This document shows, piece by piece, positions 1 through 9,020 of a stretch of 64,000 nucleotides of DNA; positions within the stretch are counted from its first letter, which is position 1, and each line of letters opens with the position of its first letter. The notes under the pieces are model-generated. The model worked only from the letters and a program-made list of their open reading frames with translations, ran no database searches and was not told the origin of the DNA. Source of the DNA: Balneola sp. (lineage in GTDB: Bacteria > Bacteroidota > Rhodothermia > Balneolales > Balneolaceae); NCBI GenBank assembly GCA_017640785.1, contig JAEPPZ010000003.1:267410-331409 (forward strand), in the 5' to 3' direction. The position numbers were made by a program, and so were the translations under genes.

Positions 1-252
1 CTGCTCTATAGCAACAACAGACATCATAAAAGTACCGCCGCCACCATTATATTTTTCAGGAATATCAATTCCCATTAAACCCATCTCGAAGAATTCCTTA
101 ATAAGACCCGGATCAAGTTTAGCGTTTTCATCCATTTCCTCTACCAAAGGCTTTATTGAGGCTTGGGCAAAATCAGCTGCGGCATCTTTTAATAATTGCT
201 CGTCTTCTGTTAGAGTAGTTAGGGGCGGTACCAGTTGTTCTGTTGCTTCCAT
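1..252 (-). CDS. Acyl-CoA dehydrogenase, N-terminal part (runs off the window)
   Basis: The first 84 codons of a flavoprotein of the acyl-CoA dehydrogenase family, which oxidises acyl-CoA to trans-2-enoyl-CoA and passes electrons to ETF. The visible part holds the N-terminal helical domain: the stretch EDEQLLKDAAADFA, then FFEMGLMGIDIPEKYNGGGG, which is the usual family signature before the FAD domain. The ATG at 252 follows an AT-rich leader. The gene lies 78 nt downstream of meaB on the same strand, so it probably shares a transcript with the mutase genes and serves branched-chain or propionyl-type acyl-CoA breakdown. Substrate class cannot be told from this fragment. Confidence 0.85.
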   Translation of the reverse strand, partial: MEATEQLVPPLTTLTEDEQLLKDAAADFAQASIKPLVEEMDENAKLDPGLIKEFFEMGLMGIDIPEKYNGGGGTFMMSVVAIEQ

Positions 253-330
253 TAAAAATATTCTGCTTTTGAAGGTTGTAAGATTTTAAATATACGAATT
301 GTAAGCGCTTTTCTGCTACTGTTTTTGTGT

Positions 331-1302
331 TTATCTGCTAATTTCTGAGCTCAAAAAATCATAGGCAGCTTTAACGGGAGTTATTTCTCCTTTTTTAATT
401 TGTTCAACAAGCTCTGCTGCTTTTTCCTTATTTGTTTCTGATCCCCAGAGTCTCCTTAACACTTCATCTTCTACTAATCGTTTAAACCAATTTAGCTCCT
501 GCTCTTTTCTTTGAGCTTCAAAAATTCCTTTCTCTTTTAATGCAGAAATAAATCCTTGTATTTTCTCCCAAGCTTCATCAATTCTTTTCTTTTTGATGGA
601 GCTGACGGTCAAAAATTCCACTCCAATTCCATCGTACTTTGGAGTCAGTAAATGAAATGCGTTTTGATATTCCGTAACTGCATTTTTCGCCATCTTCTCC
701 TGATCACCATCTGCTTTGTTGATCACAAGTATATCAATGATCTCCATGATTCCTCTTTTGATTCCTTGTAGTGAATCTCCGGCTCCGGGCAACATCAACA
801 CTAAGAAACAATCCACCATGGAAGCTACTTCAAATTCACTTTGCCCAACCCCGACGGTTTCTACCAGAATCACATCATATCCGGCGGCTTCACACAGCAT
901 CATGGACTCTCGAGTTCGTTTTGCAACACCGCCTAATGTCCCTGAGGTTGGCGAAGGACGAATAAAGGCTTCATCCTTTGAGGATAGCGTCTCCATCCTG
1001 GTTTTATCACCCAAAATACTTCCGCCCGTTGCGGGGCTACTTGGATCTACAGCCAATACCGCAACTTTCAAACCCTCTTCGATCAACAGATTTCCAAGCG
1101 CTTCTATAAATGTACTTTTTCCAACTCCGGGAACTCCTGAAATACCAACACGAATGGTTTCTTTAGACGATCTTACTTTACTGATCAGCTCCTGAGCAGT
1201 TTGTTGATCTGCCTCCCGGTTACTTTCAACCAGAGTGATGGCTTTGGCTAAATGTCGCCGTTTTCCTTCCTGAACCCCTTTTGCAAGTTCGTCAATGGTC
1301 AT
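331..1302 (-). CDS. meaB: Methylmalonyl-CoA mutase-associated GTPase MeaB
   Basis: A 323-residue G3E-family P-loop GTPase (ArgK/MeaB type) that protects and reloads adenosylcobalamin on methylmalonyl-CoA mutase. The Walker A loop GVPGVGKS is at residues 56-63, followed by the family's [17 protein letters not shown] segment and by [10 protein letters not shown] and VINKADG (base recognition). Length is normal for the family. It starts with an ATG overlapping the mutase stop by 4 nt (ATGA), so the two are translationally coupled, as expected for enzyme and chaperone. Confidence is high because of motif order and context. Confidence 0.96.
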   Translation of the reverse strand: MTIDELAKGVQEGKRRHLAKAITLVESNREADQQTAQELISKVRSSKETIRVGISGVPGVGKSTFIEALGNLLIEEGLKVAVLAVDPSSPATGGSILGDKTRMETLSSKDEAFIRPSPTSGTLGGVAKRTRESMMLCEAAGYDVILVETVGVGQSEFEVASMVDCFLVLMLPGAGDSLQGIKRGIMEIIDILVINKADGDQEKMAKNAVTEYQNAFHLLTPKYDGIGVEFLTVSSIKKKRIDEAWEKIQGFISALKEKGIFEAQRKEQELNWFKRLVEDEVLRRLWGSETNKEKAAELVEQIKKGEITPVKAAYDFLSSEISR

Positions 1303-3443
1303 GCTTTTTGGGCTCTGATTTCATCAATTACTTTTGAAGCAGCTTTCGGAATGTTCGTACCAGGACCAAAAATTGCAGAAACACCGGCTTCATAAAGAAA
1401 ATCATAATCCTGAACAGGAATTACACCACCGGCTACAATGATAATATCTCCGGCTTCTTCTTTTTTGAGGATTTTTACCAGATCCGGAATTAAGGTTTTG
1501 TGTCCGGCTGCCAGAGTGGATACACCGATCACATGTACATCATTTTCGATGGCTTGCTTAGCGGCTTCATCGGGAGTTGAGAATAACGGACCTACATCCA
1601 CATCAAAACCCATGTCTGCAAATGCGGTTGCAACTACTTTGGCTCCACGATCATGCCCGTCCTGACCCATTTTCACTACTAAAATTCTTGGTCGGCGACC
1701 TTCTTCTTCAGAAAATGCATCGATCTTTGACTTTATTTCCTGATATCCTTTATCCGATTTATACACGCTTTCGTACACTCCCTTTATGGTTTGGTTGGTG
1801 GCGGTATGTCTTCCCCAGGCCTGCTCAAGTGCTGTAGAAATTTCCCCAACTGTGGCTCTTTTTCGCGTTGCTTCCACAGCAAGATCCAGAATATTTCCTT
1901 CTCCTGATCTAGCCGCTTCGGTAATTGCCAACAAGGCTTCTTTGGTTGCTACCTTATCGCGCTTAGCTTTGATCTCATCGATCAGATCAACTTGCCCATC
2001 CCGAACTCCGGTGTTGTCGATATCTAAAATATCCACCGGATCTTCTTTTTCGTTTACATACTTATTCACACCAACTATGGTGATGTCGCCCTTATCAATT
2101 CCGGCTTGTTTAATGGCCGCGGCTTCTTCGATCTTTTGTTTTGGATAGCCTTCTTCAATAGCTTTTGCCATTCCACCCATTTCCATCACTTCATTGATAA
2201 TAGTCTTGGCTTTTTCTTTCAGATCATGAGTCATGGATTCTATAGCATACGAACCTCCGAGCGGGTCAACGGTATGCGTGATATCCGTTTCTTCCTGAAT
2301 GATGGTCTGGGTATTTCTGGCAATTCTGGATGATGTTTCTGTCGGCAAAGAAATTGCTTCATCGTAACTGTTGGTATGCAAAGATTGAGTTCCGCCAAGA
2401 ACTGCAGCCATGGCTTCGATGGTAGTTCTTACCACATTGTTCAATGGATCCTGAGCAGTTAATGACCAGCCTGATGTTTGGCAATGTGTTCTCAGCATCA
2501 ATGATTTTTGATTCTTTGGCTCAAAGTGCTCTTTCATCAATTCTGCCCAAAGTGTTCTGGCAGCTCTGAGCTTGCTAACCTCCATAAGAAAGTTCATTCC
2601 GATCGCAAAAAAGAAAGATAATCGCGGAGCAAAAGCATCTACATCTAAACCACTTTCCACCGCCGTTTTAACATATTCCAAACCATCAGCTAAAGTAAAA
2701 GCCAATTCAAGAGCTGAATCTGCTCCGGCTTCCTGCATATGATATCCGGAAATGGAGATCGAATTAAAGCGAGGCATTTTTTCGCTGGTATATTCGATGA
2801 TATCCGAAACCAATCGCATGGATTCCTGTGGTGGATAGATATAAGTATTGCGAACCATAAACTCTTTCAGAATGTCGTTCTGAATCGTTCCGCTTAATTG
2901 CTCGGTAGAAACTCCTTGTTCTTCTGCTGCAACTATGTACGCTGCCATGATCGGAATCACTGCTCCATTCATTGTCATGGAAACGGACATTTTGTCCAAG
3001 GGAATTCCGTCGAACAAAATCTTCATGTCTTCTACCGAATCGATAGCAACTCCGGCTTTACCAACGTCACCAACTACCCGTGGATGGTCAGAATCATAGC
3101 CCCGATGCGTTGCAAGGTCAAAAGCCACACTAAGCCCCTTTTGTCCTTTTTCGAGCGCCTGACGATAGAATTTATTCGATTCTTCTGCAGTTGAAAATCC
3201 GGCGTATTGACGAATCGTCCATGGTCGCTGAGTGTACATACTTGAATAAGGACCGCGCGTAAAAGGAAACTCTCCCGGATATCCCGGATCGACATTTCTG
3301 TTCGAAACATCTTCTGAATCGTACAATGCCTGAATTTCAAAACCCTCAGGGCTTTGTCGGTTCAAAGATTCTGCTTTATCACCTTTTAAAAGCTTTTCTA
3401 CACCTTTCTTCCAATTTTCTTTACCGGAACTATTATCTGACAT
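1299..3443 (-). CDS. scpA: Methylmalonyl-CoA mutase, catalytic (B12-binding) chain
   Basis: A 714-residue adenosylcobalamin enzyme interconverting methylmalonyl-CoA and succinyl-CoA. The N-terminal barrel carries [18 protein letters not shown]; the Tyr-containing YAGFS segment is the methylmalonyl type rather than the isobutyryl-CoA mutase type. The C-terminal cobalamin domain has DGHDRG at about residues 595-600, where the His is the lower cobalt ligand, then [12 protein letters not shown] and GGVIP. Length equals that of single-chain E. coli Sbm/ScpA and of MutB large chains. No small MutA chain is adjacent upstream, so it may act as a homodimer; a distant mutA cannot be excluded. It is first in the operon with meaB and the acyl-CoA dehydrogenase. 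Confidence 0.97.
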   Translation of the reverse strand: MSDNSSGKENWKKGVEKLLKGDKAESLNRQSPEGFEIQALYDSEDVSNRNVDPGYPGEFPFTRGPYSSMYTQRPWTIRQYAGFSTAEESNKFYRQALEKGQKGLSVAFDLATHRGYDSDHPRVVGDVGKAGVAIDSVEDMKILFDGIPLDKMSVSMTMNGAVIPIMAAYIVAAEEQGVSTEQLSGTIQNDILKEFMVRNTYIYPPQESMRLVSDIIEYTSEKMPRFNSISISGYHMQEAGADSALELAFTLADGLEYVKTAVESGLDVDAFAPRLSFFFAIGMNFLMEVSKLRAARTLWAELMKEHFEPKNQKSLMLRTHCQTSGWSLTAQDPLNNVVRTTIEAMAAVLGGTQSLHTNSYDEAISLPTETSSRIARNTQTIIQEETDITHTVDPLGGSYAIESMTHDLKEKAKTIINEVMEMGGMAKAIEEGYPKQKIEEAAAIKQAGIDKGDITIVGVNKYVNEKEDPVDILDIDNTGVRDGQVDLIDEIKAKRDKVATKEALLAITEAARSGEGNILDLAVEATRKRATVGEISTALEQAWGRHTATNQTIKGVYESVYKSDKGYQEIKSKIDAFSEEEGRRPRILVVKMGQDGHDRGAKVVATAFADMGFDVDVGPLFSTPDEAAKQAIENDVHVIGVSTLAAGHKTLIPDLVKILKKEEAGDIIIVAGGVIPVQDYDFLYEAGVSAIFGPGTNIPKAASKVIDEIRAQKA

Positions 3444-3526
3444 GGAGTTAGTTTTTTATGGAAACTTCTATCTCCCTAAATGTACGACTTTGAGAGAAGA
3501 TTTTTAAGAATGAAAAATTATTAATC

Positions 3527-3543
3527 AGGAATGAATCATTCCT
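3527..3543. promoter_or_regulatory. Small perfect palindrome between divergent genes
   Basis: AGGAATG-aat-CATTCCT, a 7-bp inverted repeat with a 3-nt centre, lies in the 150-nt gap between the divergent mutase gene and the lipoprotein gene at 3594. Its place fits an operator, but nothing else supports this. Confidence 0.25.
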
Positions 3544-3593
3544 AATTTAAATATTATTCATACTTTATATAGTAAAGCTTATATTCGGAGATT

Positions 3594-4184
3594 ATGACCA
3601 ATAGAATACTATTCTTACTTCTTTTATTTATTCTGAGTTGTGATAAGCCTGACACTTCACTTTCAGATGAAATTGAAGCCTTTTTATCTGATAATATGCC
3701 CGGGTACCAACTCATGCCTGAGAATTTTTCGAATCCGGAAATAGGAAACAGGATACCTGAATTTGAAGGAGCTATATCAAAAAGAAAACCTTCAGGTCAT
3801 AAACACATAGTAAAATTTGACTTCAATCGAGATGGAATCGATGATTACACAGCTTACGTCTTTACAGAAAACCTTACCAAAACTACTGATGAATACAAAT
3901 ATTATGAGTCAAAACAGATTTTAATTTATGGAGATCAATCTGGTTTCAGTACTGATATAGTAGAATTTGGCGGAAATGAAATAGGCTACCGAGAGAAGTA
4001 TACTCATATCATTGATAGTGATTTTTGGGTAATAGAATCCGGTAATTACACCTTATCCGGAGCTAATGATACAACACTTATTATCCCAAATAATACATTG
4101 ATAGGATTTGATGAGACTAGTTGTACAATTTTAATTTGGCTTGATAATAGAAATTATGAATTTCTCAGACTTAAAAATGAATAG
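3594..4184 (+). CDS. Hypothetical lipoprotein
   Basis: A 196-residue protein that I do not recognise. It begins with a short lipoprotein signal (MTNRILFLLLLFILSC, lipobox LILSC-like with Cys16). In the middle, DFNRDGIDDYTAYVF resembles the Asp-rich calcium loops of FG-GAP/VCBS or EF-hand-like repeats. The rest is rich in Asp, Glu, Asn and Tyr, typical of exported proteins in this group. It stands alone between divergent (mutase) and convergent (cdaA) neighbours, so context gives no function. The coding call rests on the intact signal peptide, the ATG start and consistent length. Confidence 0.75.
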   Translation: MTNRILFLLLLFILSCDKPDTSLSDEIEAFLSDNMPGYQLMPENFSNPEIGNRIPEFEGAISKRKPSGHKHIVKFDFNRDGIDDYTAYVFTENLTKTTDEYKYYESKQILIYGDQSGFSTDIVEFGGNEIGYREKYTHIIDSDFWVIESGNYTLSGANDTTLIIPNNTLIGFDETSCTILIWLDNRNYEFLRLKNE

Positions 4185-4372
4185 CTAACCTTCTTATGAC
4201 AGATCGGATTCTTTTAAGCTGATTAAAGACATACTGGTATTCAATTATTACTTTTTCAAAAAAATCGCAGTACTTGAAGGGTCTGCTTGCTTAAATTTTA
4301 TAACTAAAAATATGCTGTCTATACAAGTAGGATATTTACGTCCATAAATAAAAATAAGTGAGTGATCAAAAA

Positions 4373-5188
4373 TCACTTCAAATTCATCTCTGTCTGGGAA
4401 GTACCAAAACTCATATCGGAATCAAATTCACCTTTGCCGAAGGTTTCTTCCATTTCGGCACGGAGTTTTTGAATAGTTAATCCACTTTTAAGCGTCCCGT
4501 TTCTGGCAAGAGAAACACGCCCTGTTTCTTCAGAGACGATCAATACTAATACATTATTGGTTTCACTAATACCAACCGCTGCACGGTGACGTGTACCAAA
4601 AGACTGAGCAATATTCGGGTTTTGTGAGATAGGCAAATAACAACTTGCAGCTACAATTCTATTGCTCCTGATCACTACCGCACCATCATGGAGTGGAGTG
4701 TCTTTTTGAAAAATTGTGGTAAGTAACTCTGCTTTTACAGCAGAATCAATTTTTACCCCGGCGTCTACCAAGTCTTGTAGCGAAGAAGAACGGGCAAACA
4801 CGATCAGTGCTCCGGTTCTGTCTTTGGCCATTTTTTTTGTGGCATCGATCACTTCATCTATCATTTCATTTGATCCCGTTCTGGTAAAGAAGCGATCGAA
4901 GCTGGTGTTATTACCAATTCTGTATAAAAGCTTTCTGATTTCCGGTTGGAAAAGAATGAACACCGCCAGAATACCAACATCCAGAATACTTTTGAGAATG
5001 AAATTGATCGTTTCAAAACCCAGTAAACGAATTATAAAATTGATCAAGATCACAAAAAAGATCCCGATGGTAGCCTGAATTGCAAAAGTCCCTTTGATCC
5101 ATCGATACAGATATACCAGAACCCCTGCAATAATGAGGGTTTCGATGAAATCCTTTATTCCGAATTCTAAAAATCCGATGGGAAACAA
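4373..5188 (-). CDS. cdaA: Diadenylate cyclase CdaA (c-di-AMP synthase)
   Basis: A 271-residue membrane-bound diadenylate cyclase that joins two ATP into the second messenger c-di-AMP. Three N-terminal transmembrane helices (about 10-28, 38-55, 63-80) are followed by the DAC domain. The catalytic DGA is at residues 168-170 (context TPLHDGAVVI) and the RHR nucleotide motif at 200-202 (GTRHRAAVG). The only workable start is a TTG at 5188, 12 nt after the folP stop, so folP and cdaA are probably cotranscribed; this folP-cdaA order recurs in Bacteroidota. No CdaR-like partner follows. C-di-AMP usually controls potassium and cell-wall balance. Confidence 0.95.
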   Translation of the reverse strand: MFPIGFLEFGIKDFIETLIIAGVLVYLYRWIKGTFAIQATIGIFFVILINFIIRLLGFETINFILKSILDVGILAVFILFQPEIRKLLYRIGNNTSFDRFFTRTGSNEMIDEVIDATKKMAKDRTGALIVFARSSSLQDLVDAGVKIDSAVKAELLTTIFQKDTPLHDGAVVIRSNRIVAASCYLPISQNPNIAQSFGTRHRAAVGISETNNVLVLIVSEETGRVSLARNGTLKSGLTIQKLRAEMEETFGKGEFDSDMSFGTSQTEMNLK

Positions 5189-5200
5189 TGTAGTGGCCGT

Positions 5201-5983
5201 CTAGCGTTGTGATTGAATTGCTTGGAATATACGTAATGAATCGGAAGCTTCCTTAACATCATGCACACGAAGTATTTTTACTCCTTTCATGAGTGCATCA
5301 TAGTGAACTGAAACCGTTCCGATCAATCGATCATCAGCAGGTCTCTCATCCAGAATTTTTCCGATCATCGATTTTCGTGATGCTCCAATTAACACAGGAA
5401 CGCCAATTTTTGTGAATTTATCAAGGTGGGCGAGTAATTTTAAATTGTGCTCCTGAGTTTTGCCAAAGCCAATACCCGGATCGATAATTATGTTCTGCAC
5501 TCCTTTTGACCGTGCAAAAGCGATCTTTTTTTCAAAAAACTGAAGTAAATCTTCTATAACATTATCGTATTTTGGAGCATCCTGCATTGTTTTTGGATCT
5601 CCCTGAGAATGCATTATCACATAGGCTGCGTCATGTTCAGCTGCAAGTTCTGCCATAGCAGGAGACTTCTGTAAACCGCTTACGTCATTTATTATACCGG
5701 CACCAACTTTCAGTGCTTGTTCAGCTACTTTGAACTTAGTTGTGTCAATAGAATAAATAAGCTCAGGGAATGTCTGAACAGCTTTTTCAAGAACAGGAAT
5801 AACACGATCCATTTCTTCCTGTTCAGAAACCGGATCCGAGCCCGGACGGGTAGACTCTCCACCAATATCAATGATAGAAGCCCCATCTCTGCGCATGATA
5901 TGTATTCTGTCGAGTGCGCGCTCTACATGGATATACTTACCACCATCACTGAATGAATCAGGAGTAGCATTTATGATCCCCAT
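5201..5983 (-). CDS. folP: Dihydropteroate synthase
   Basis: FolP condenses p-aminobenzoate with dihydropterin pyrophosphate in folate synthesis and is the sulfonamide target. The family motifs run in order: MGIINATPDSFSDGG, GGESTRPGS, IDTTK, NDVSG, MHSQG, DPGIGFGKT, GASRKS and the C-terminal RVHDV. From the ATG at 5983 the protein is 260 residues and lacks the roughly 15 residues that normally precede MGIINATPDSF. The same frame stays open for 14 more codons to an ATT at 6023-6025, encoding a plausible lead strand ending in STPQI, so the true start may be that ATT. It lies immediately upstream of cdaA. Confidence 0.95.
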   Translation of the reverse strand: MGIINATPDSFSDGGKYIHVERALDRIHIMRRDGASIIDIGGESTRPGSDPVSEQEEMDRVIPVLEKAVQTFPELIYSIDTTKFKVAEQALKVGAGIINDVSGLQKSPAMAELAAEHDAAYVIMHSQGDPKTMQDAPKYDNVIEDLLQFFEKKIAFARSKGVQNIIIDPGIGFGKTQEHNLKLLAHLDKFTKIGVPVLIGASRKSMIGKILDERPADDRLIGTVSVHYDALMKGVKILRVHDVKEASDSLRIFQAIQSQR

Positions 5984-6040
5984 TATTTGGGGAGTGGAAA
6001 AATCTGGTATTGAGATAGTTTTAATTAATTATGAATTTTA

Positions 6041-6079
6041 AATTATGAGTTCTGAATTCATCATTCAAAACTCATAATT
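6041..6079. repeat. Intergenic inverted repeat, 17-nt arms
   Basis: Left arm AATTATGAGTTCTGAAT (6041-6057) pairs with ATTCAAAACTCATAATT (6063-6079) around a 5-nt loop with one mismatch. Further copies of the core AATTATGAATT flank it (6027-6037 and around 6076-6086). It fills the gap between the ferredoxin stop and folP. It has no U-tract and is AT-only, so it looks more like a palindromic intergenic repeat than a classic terminator. Confidence 0.6.
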
Positions 6080-6088
6080 CATAATTTC

Positions 6089-6424
6089 TTACCACTCTTC
6101 CTGTAGCTCACTTAATTTATCTTCTTTGGTTGCCCATTCATCTGCATCAGGAAGTGCATCTTGAGTTTCATTGATTACTCTGTCTTCCCACTGTTCAGCA
6201 AGACGTTCATTCAACTCAATATAATGTTCCCACTTTTCCGGCACTTCATCATCCGGATAAATAGCTTCTACCGGACATTCAGAAACACATGCATCACAAT
6301 CAATGCACTCGTTTGGATCGATAGTAAGAAAATTAGGTCCTTCCCGAAAAGCGTCTACAGGGCAAACAGCAGCGCAATTAGTATATTTACATTGAACACA
6401 AGGTTCAGTTACAATGTAGGGCAT
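6089..6424 (-). CDS. fdxA: 7Fe-8S ferredoxin (FdxA type)
   Basis: A 111-residue soluble electron carrier with one [3Fe-4S] and one [4Fe-4S] cluster. The N-terminus MPYIVTEPCVQCKYTNCAAV and CIDCDACVSECPVEAI match the Azotobacter FdI pattern: Cys9 and Cys17 of the 3Fe site, Cys21 before Pro, then the CxxCxxC run of the second half, with Cys12 as the usual free cysteine. The acidic C-terminal extension after EVPEKWEHYIELN is also family-typical. The redox partner is not evident from the neighbours. It starts with ATG and sits 69 nt after the phosphodiesterase gene. Confidence 0.95.
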   Translation of the reverse strand: MPYIVTEPCVQCKYTNCAAVCPVDAFREGPNFLTIDPNECIDCDACVSECPVEAIYPDDEVPEKWEHYIELNERLAEQWEDRVINETQDALPDADEWATKEDKLSELQEEW

Positions 6425-6493
6425 TTTGTTATTTTTGTATTTTCATTAGATGATTCGGAATATCTCAGGCTGAAGCATTAGATGCAATTCAAA

Positions 6494-7693
6494 TTATTTA
6501 AGTATCTCACTAACAGCATCAAAATTTCCATCATTTGGAGCCGGTTCAATATTCAATATTTTTGCCATAACTTCATAAAGATGAATGTTTTCGAAGCGAC
6601 CTAATTTTACTTCTTCATTAAATGCAGGTCCATAGGCTACAAAAATTGCATCCATTTTAGGATTTGCATTGTCAAAACCGTGCGCGCCACCACTTGGGTA
6701 ATCACTACCCCTTGATTCAAAAAACTGCTTTGTATTTATCGTGTAACCTTCATCAGCAACCATAAGAATTTCAGGAACTCTGCTGTTATTTTTTAAATGA
6801 TAACGGTCCGGAATATCTTCCTTAAGATATACTTTGAAATTTTCTTCGTTCTTTTTCAAACTTTCAAAAACCTCTTGCTCTCCTTCTCCTTCCACATTAA
6901 ACATGAGTGCAGGTGAATACGCTATGATCTCAATTTTATTCACGTCGATGAAGTCATCCAAAGTAACTTTTTTTGATGGAGACACTTCGATCATCCCGTG
7001 ATCTGAAACGATCATTAAATTAATAGACTCGTTGCTTTCCAGCTTTTCCATTAAATATCCAACTAACTCATCAGCCTGTTCAATAGCTTCAATTACTTCT
7101 TCTGAATCCGGTCCGTAGCGGTGTCCCTGGCTGTCAACAAAACTAAAATAGAGCGTTCCAAATTCTACAGGATCCTGCTCCCGAGTCATCCATTTAAGTA
7201 CGGTATCAATTCTGGCTTCGTTAGGAATACTTCCATCATAACTTTTCCAGTGACTCGGTCTCATGTTTTGAATGGGAGCTTCGGATCCAATCCAGAACAT
7301 TGTTCCTGCTTTTTTACCTGCTTTTTCTACGGTATTCCAAATCGGTTCACCCAAATACCAATCCGGATTTTCAACTGCTTCTCTGTTTCCCATTGAATAC
7401 CTGGCATCCATTTCAGGATCGTACATATTGTTACCGATCAATCCATTATTCTCCGGATATAACCCCGTGGCTATAGCATAGTGATTTGGAAAGGTTTTCG
7501 TTGGGAAGATCGGAATCAGACCCTCTGCAGTTACACCATTTTTGATCAGGCGGTCGAAATTTGGTGTTTCTGTTTTCGTTAAATAATCTGCCCGAAATCC
7601 GTCAAAGGAGATTAGTAATAACTGTGGTTGCTCTTTTTCAGGTGAACAACCAAATAGAAGTAAAACCGAAAGTGCTAATAGAAAATTTTTCAT
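6494..7693 (-). CDS. Ectonucleotide pyrophosphatase/phosphodiesterase-like lipoprotein
   Basis: A 399-residue alkaline-phosphatase-superfamily enzyme of the NPP type. The ATG at 7693 gives MKNFLLALSVLLLFGC, a lipoprotein signal with Cys16. A metal-binding Asp lies in LLISFDGFRADY, and the nucleophile Thr67 lies in PTKTFPNHYA, the hallmark of NPPs. Further metal ligands are in FVDSQGHRYGPD, VSDHGM and GGAHGFDN. The enzyme should face the periplasm or cell surface and cleave nucleotide or other phosphodiesters. It lies 37 nt after the NHL lipoprotein gene, at the downstream end of the secretion cluster, so it may take part in extracellular phosphate or nucleotide use (inference). Confidence 0.9.
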   Translation of the reverse strand: MKNFLLALSVLLLFGCSPEKEQPQLLLISFDGFRADYLTKTETPNFDRLIKNGVTAEGLIPIFPTKTFPNHYAIATGLYPENNGLIGNNMYDPEMDARYSMGNREAVENPDWYLGEPIWNTVEKAGKKAGTMFWIGSEAPIQNMRPSHWKSYDGSIPNEARIDTVLKWMTREQDPVEFGTLYFSFVDSQGHRYGPDSEEVIEAIEQADELVGYLMEKLESNESINLMIVSDHGMIEVSPSKKVTLDDFIDVNKIEIIAYSPALMFNVEGEGEQEVFESLKKNEENFKVYLKEDIPDRYHLKNNSRVPEILMVADEGYTINTKQFFESRGSDYPSGGAHGFDNANPKMDAIFVAYGPAFNEEVKLGRFENIHLYEVMAKILNIEPAPNDGNFDAVSEILK

Positions 7694-7730
7694 TGTTTTT
7701 GAATGAAAGAAGATCAACTTAAGTGATAGA

Positions 7731-9020
7731 TTATTCGAAATCGGTCGTTAGTTTAAATCGTGCGATTCTGTTATTCCCTGTATCTGCTACATATACGATA
7801 GTTCTGTAGTAAGCAACTCCACTTGGATTCATAAACTGCTTTGGACCTGCACCTTCGCCACCAAATGAAACAACTATTTTCTTGCTGTCTGCATCAGCTC
7901 CTACCGGAGGATTAACTCCTTCCTGTCCGTTAGATTGAAATTGATAAAGCGAGTCAGTTTCAGAATCAACAACAAAAATAAATGCATCGTCATCACCGGA
8001 AAATGCTATATCAGTAGGCATTTGAAATTTTCCGGGTTCATATAAAAACCCATTTGCCTGAGAAGTGTCCTGAGCAAGAAGTGACGAATTTTGTTCAAAT
8101 ATTAGCCCATCAGTCGTTTCCACAGCATTTATCCAAAGCACTCTGAAATCAATATTTTGTGCCTGCGATGCCTGAGCAATCAAAAAGCTGCGATCGTCAG
8201 TTAACCGATCTCTTTGAGGCGGTGTTACAAATGAAGCTATAGAACTTAAACGAACAGCACTTCTAAGTGAAGGATTAGTTGGATTCAACGTAGTGATCTG
8301 ACGAACATTTGTCATTTTATTTGTAGGAACGCCGTTTTCTTCAATTCTCGCGAACTCAAGAACTGTATTATCAGGCGCTGCGATTTGATTGGTATTATTC
8401 TGGGGACCTCTTCGGGATATGTAAACAGAATTATCAGCTAAAATTGTTAAGCCTGTAATTTCTACGTTTTCATAATTATTTGATGATCCTTTATTCAGTC
8501 TGGCATTTTGCGCTGCCGAAGTACTTAAGCTGGCATCGTCAAAAGGAAAAATGAGTGTATCAACAAATTGAATATCCCCTGCCCCATTCATGTTCTTGAT
8601 CTTAAACACCGCAGGAAGATTGAACGTAGTTGGTGTTCCGTTTTTGTCAATCGTTGTATCAATTCGTGCTGAAACATAAACGTTCAATAAACGATCCTGA
8701 GTTACCGCATTAGCTCCTTGCAATTGTATAGTCCTTCTTGGTGAAAGATCCGCTCTGTCAAGCAAATGAACTCCTTCATTATCTGTCACATACACAAAAG
8801 TATCAAAACCGATATGCACGTCATTTGGCGCATCAAACTCTCCCCAGAAAGGAAGTACGGGAGCATAGCCATCAACATTTTCAAGACGTGGATCTATTTT
8901 ACCTTCGTCGAAAATTTCTTCATTTGTTTCGTCATTCTTGGAACCAAAGATACTGTCACAACCTACTCCTGCAACAACAAAAAGTGCTAATAAAAATCCT
9001 AATTTCTTCATTGCTCTCAT
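7731..9020 (-). CDS. NHL/beta-propeller lipoprotein
   Basis: A 429-residue exported lipoprotein: MRAMKKLGFLLALFVVAGVGC is the signal, with lipobox Cys21. Several blades resemble NHL repeats, with 'place, value, identity' phrases such as FVYVTDNEGVHLL, FVVDSETDSLYQFQSNG, and the classic GPKQFMNPSGVAYY followed by VYVADTGNNRIARFKL near the C-terminus. NHL propellers usually bind proteins or carry out surface reactions; no catalytic residues are visible. The ATG at 9020 overlaps the stop of the PorV-like gene by 4 nt (ATGA), supporting this start and cotranslation. Role within the cluster is unknown, probably a surface partner of the TonB receptor. Confidence 0.85.
   Translation of the reverse strand: MRAMKKLGFLLALFVVAGVGCDSIFGSKNDETNEEIFDEGKIDPRLENVDGYAPVLPFWGEFDAPNDVHIGFDTFVYVTDNEGVHLLDRADLSPRRTIQLQGANAVTQDRLLNVYVSARIDTTIDKNGTPTTFNLPAVFKIKNMNGAGDIQFVDTLIFPFDDASLSTSAAQNARLNKGSSNNYENVEITGLTILADNSVYISRRGPQNNTNQIAAPDNTVLEFARIEENGVPTNKMTNVRQITTLNPTNPSLRSAVRLSSIASFVTPPQRDRLTDDRSFLIAQASQAQNIDFRVLWINAVETTDGLIFEQNSSLLAQDTSQANGFLYEPGKFQMPTDIAFSGDDDAFIFVVDSETDSLYQFQSNGQEGVNPPVGADADSKKIVVSFGGEGAGPKQFMNPSGVAYYRTIVYVADTGNNRIARFKLTTDFE

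Noticed and set aside
4185..4372. Shared 13-mer TCTGCTTGCTTAA at 4282 and 31315 as a dispersed repeat
   Set aside because: A 13-base match between two places in 64 kb is expected by chance many times.
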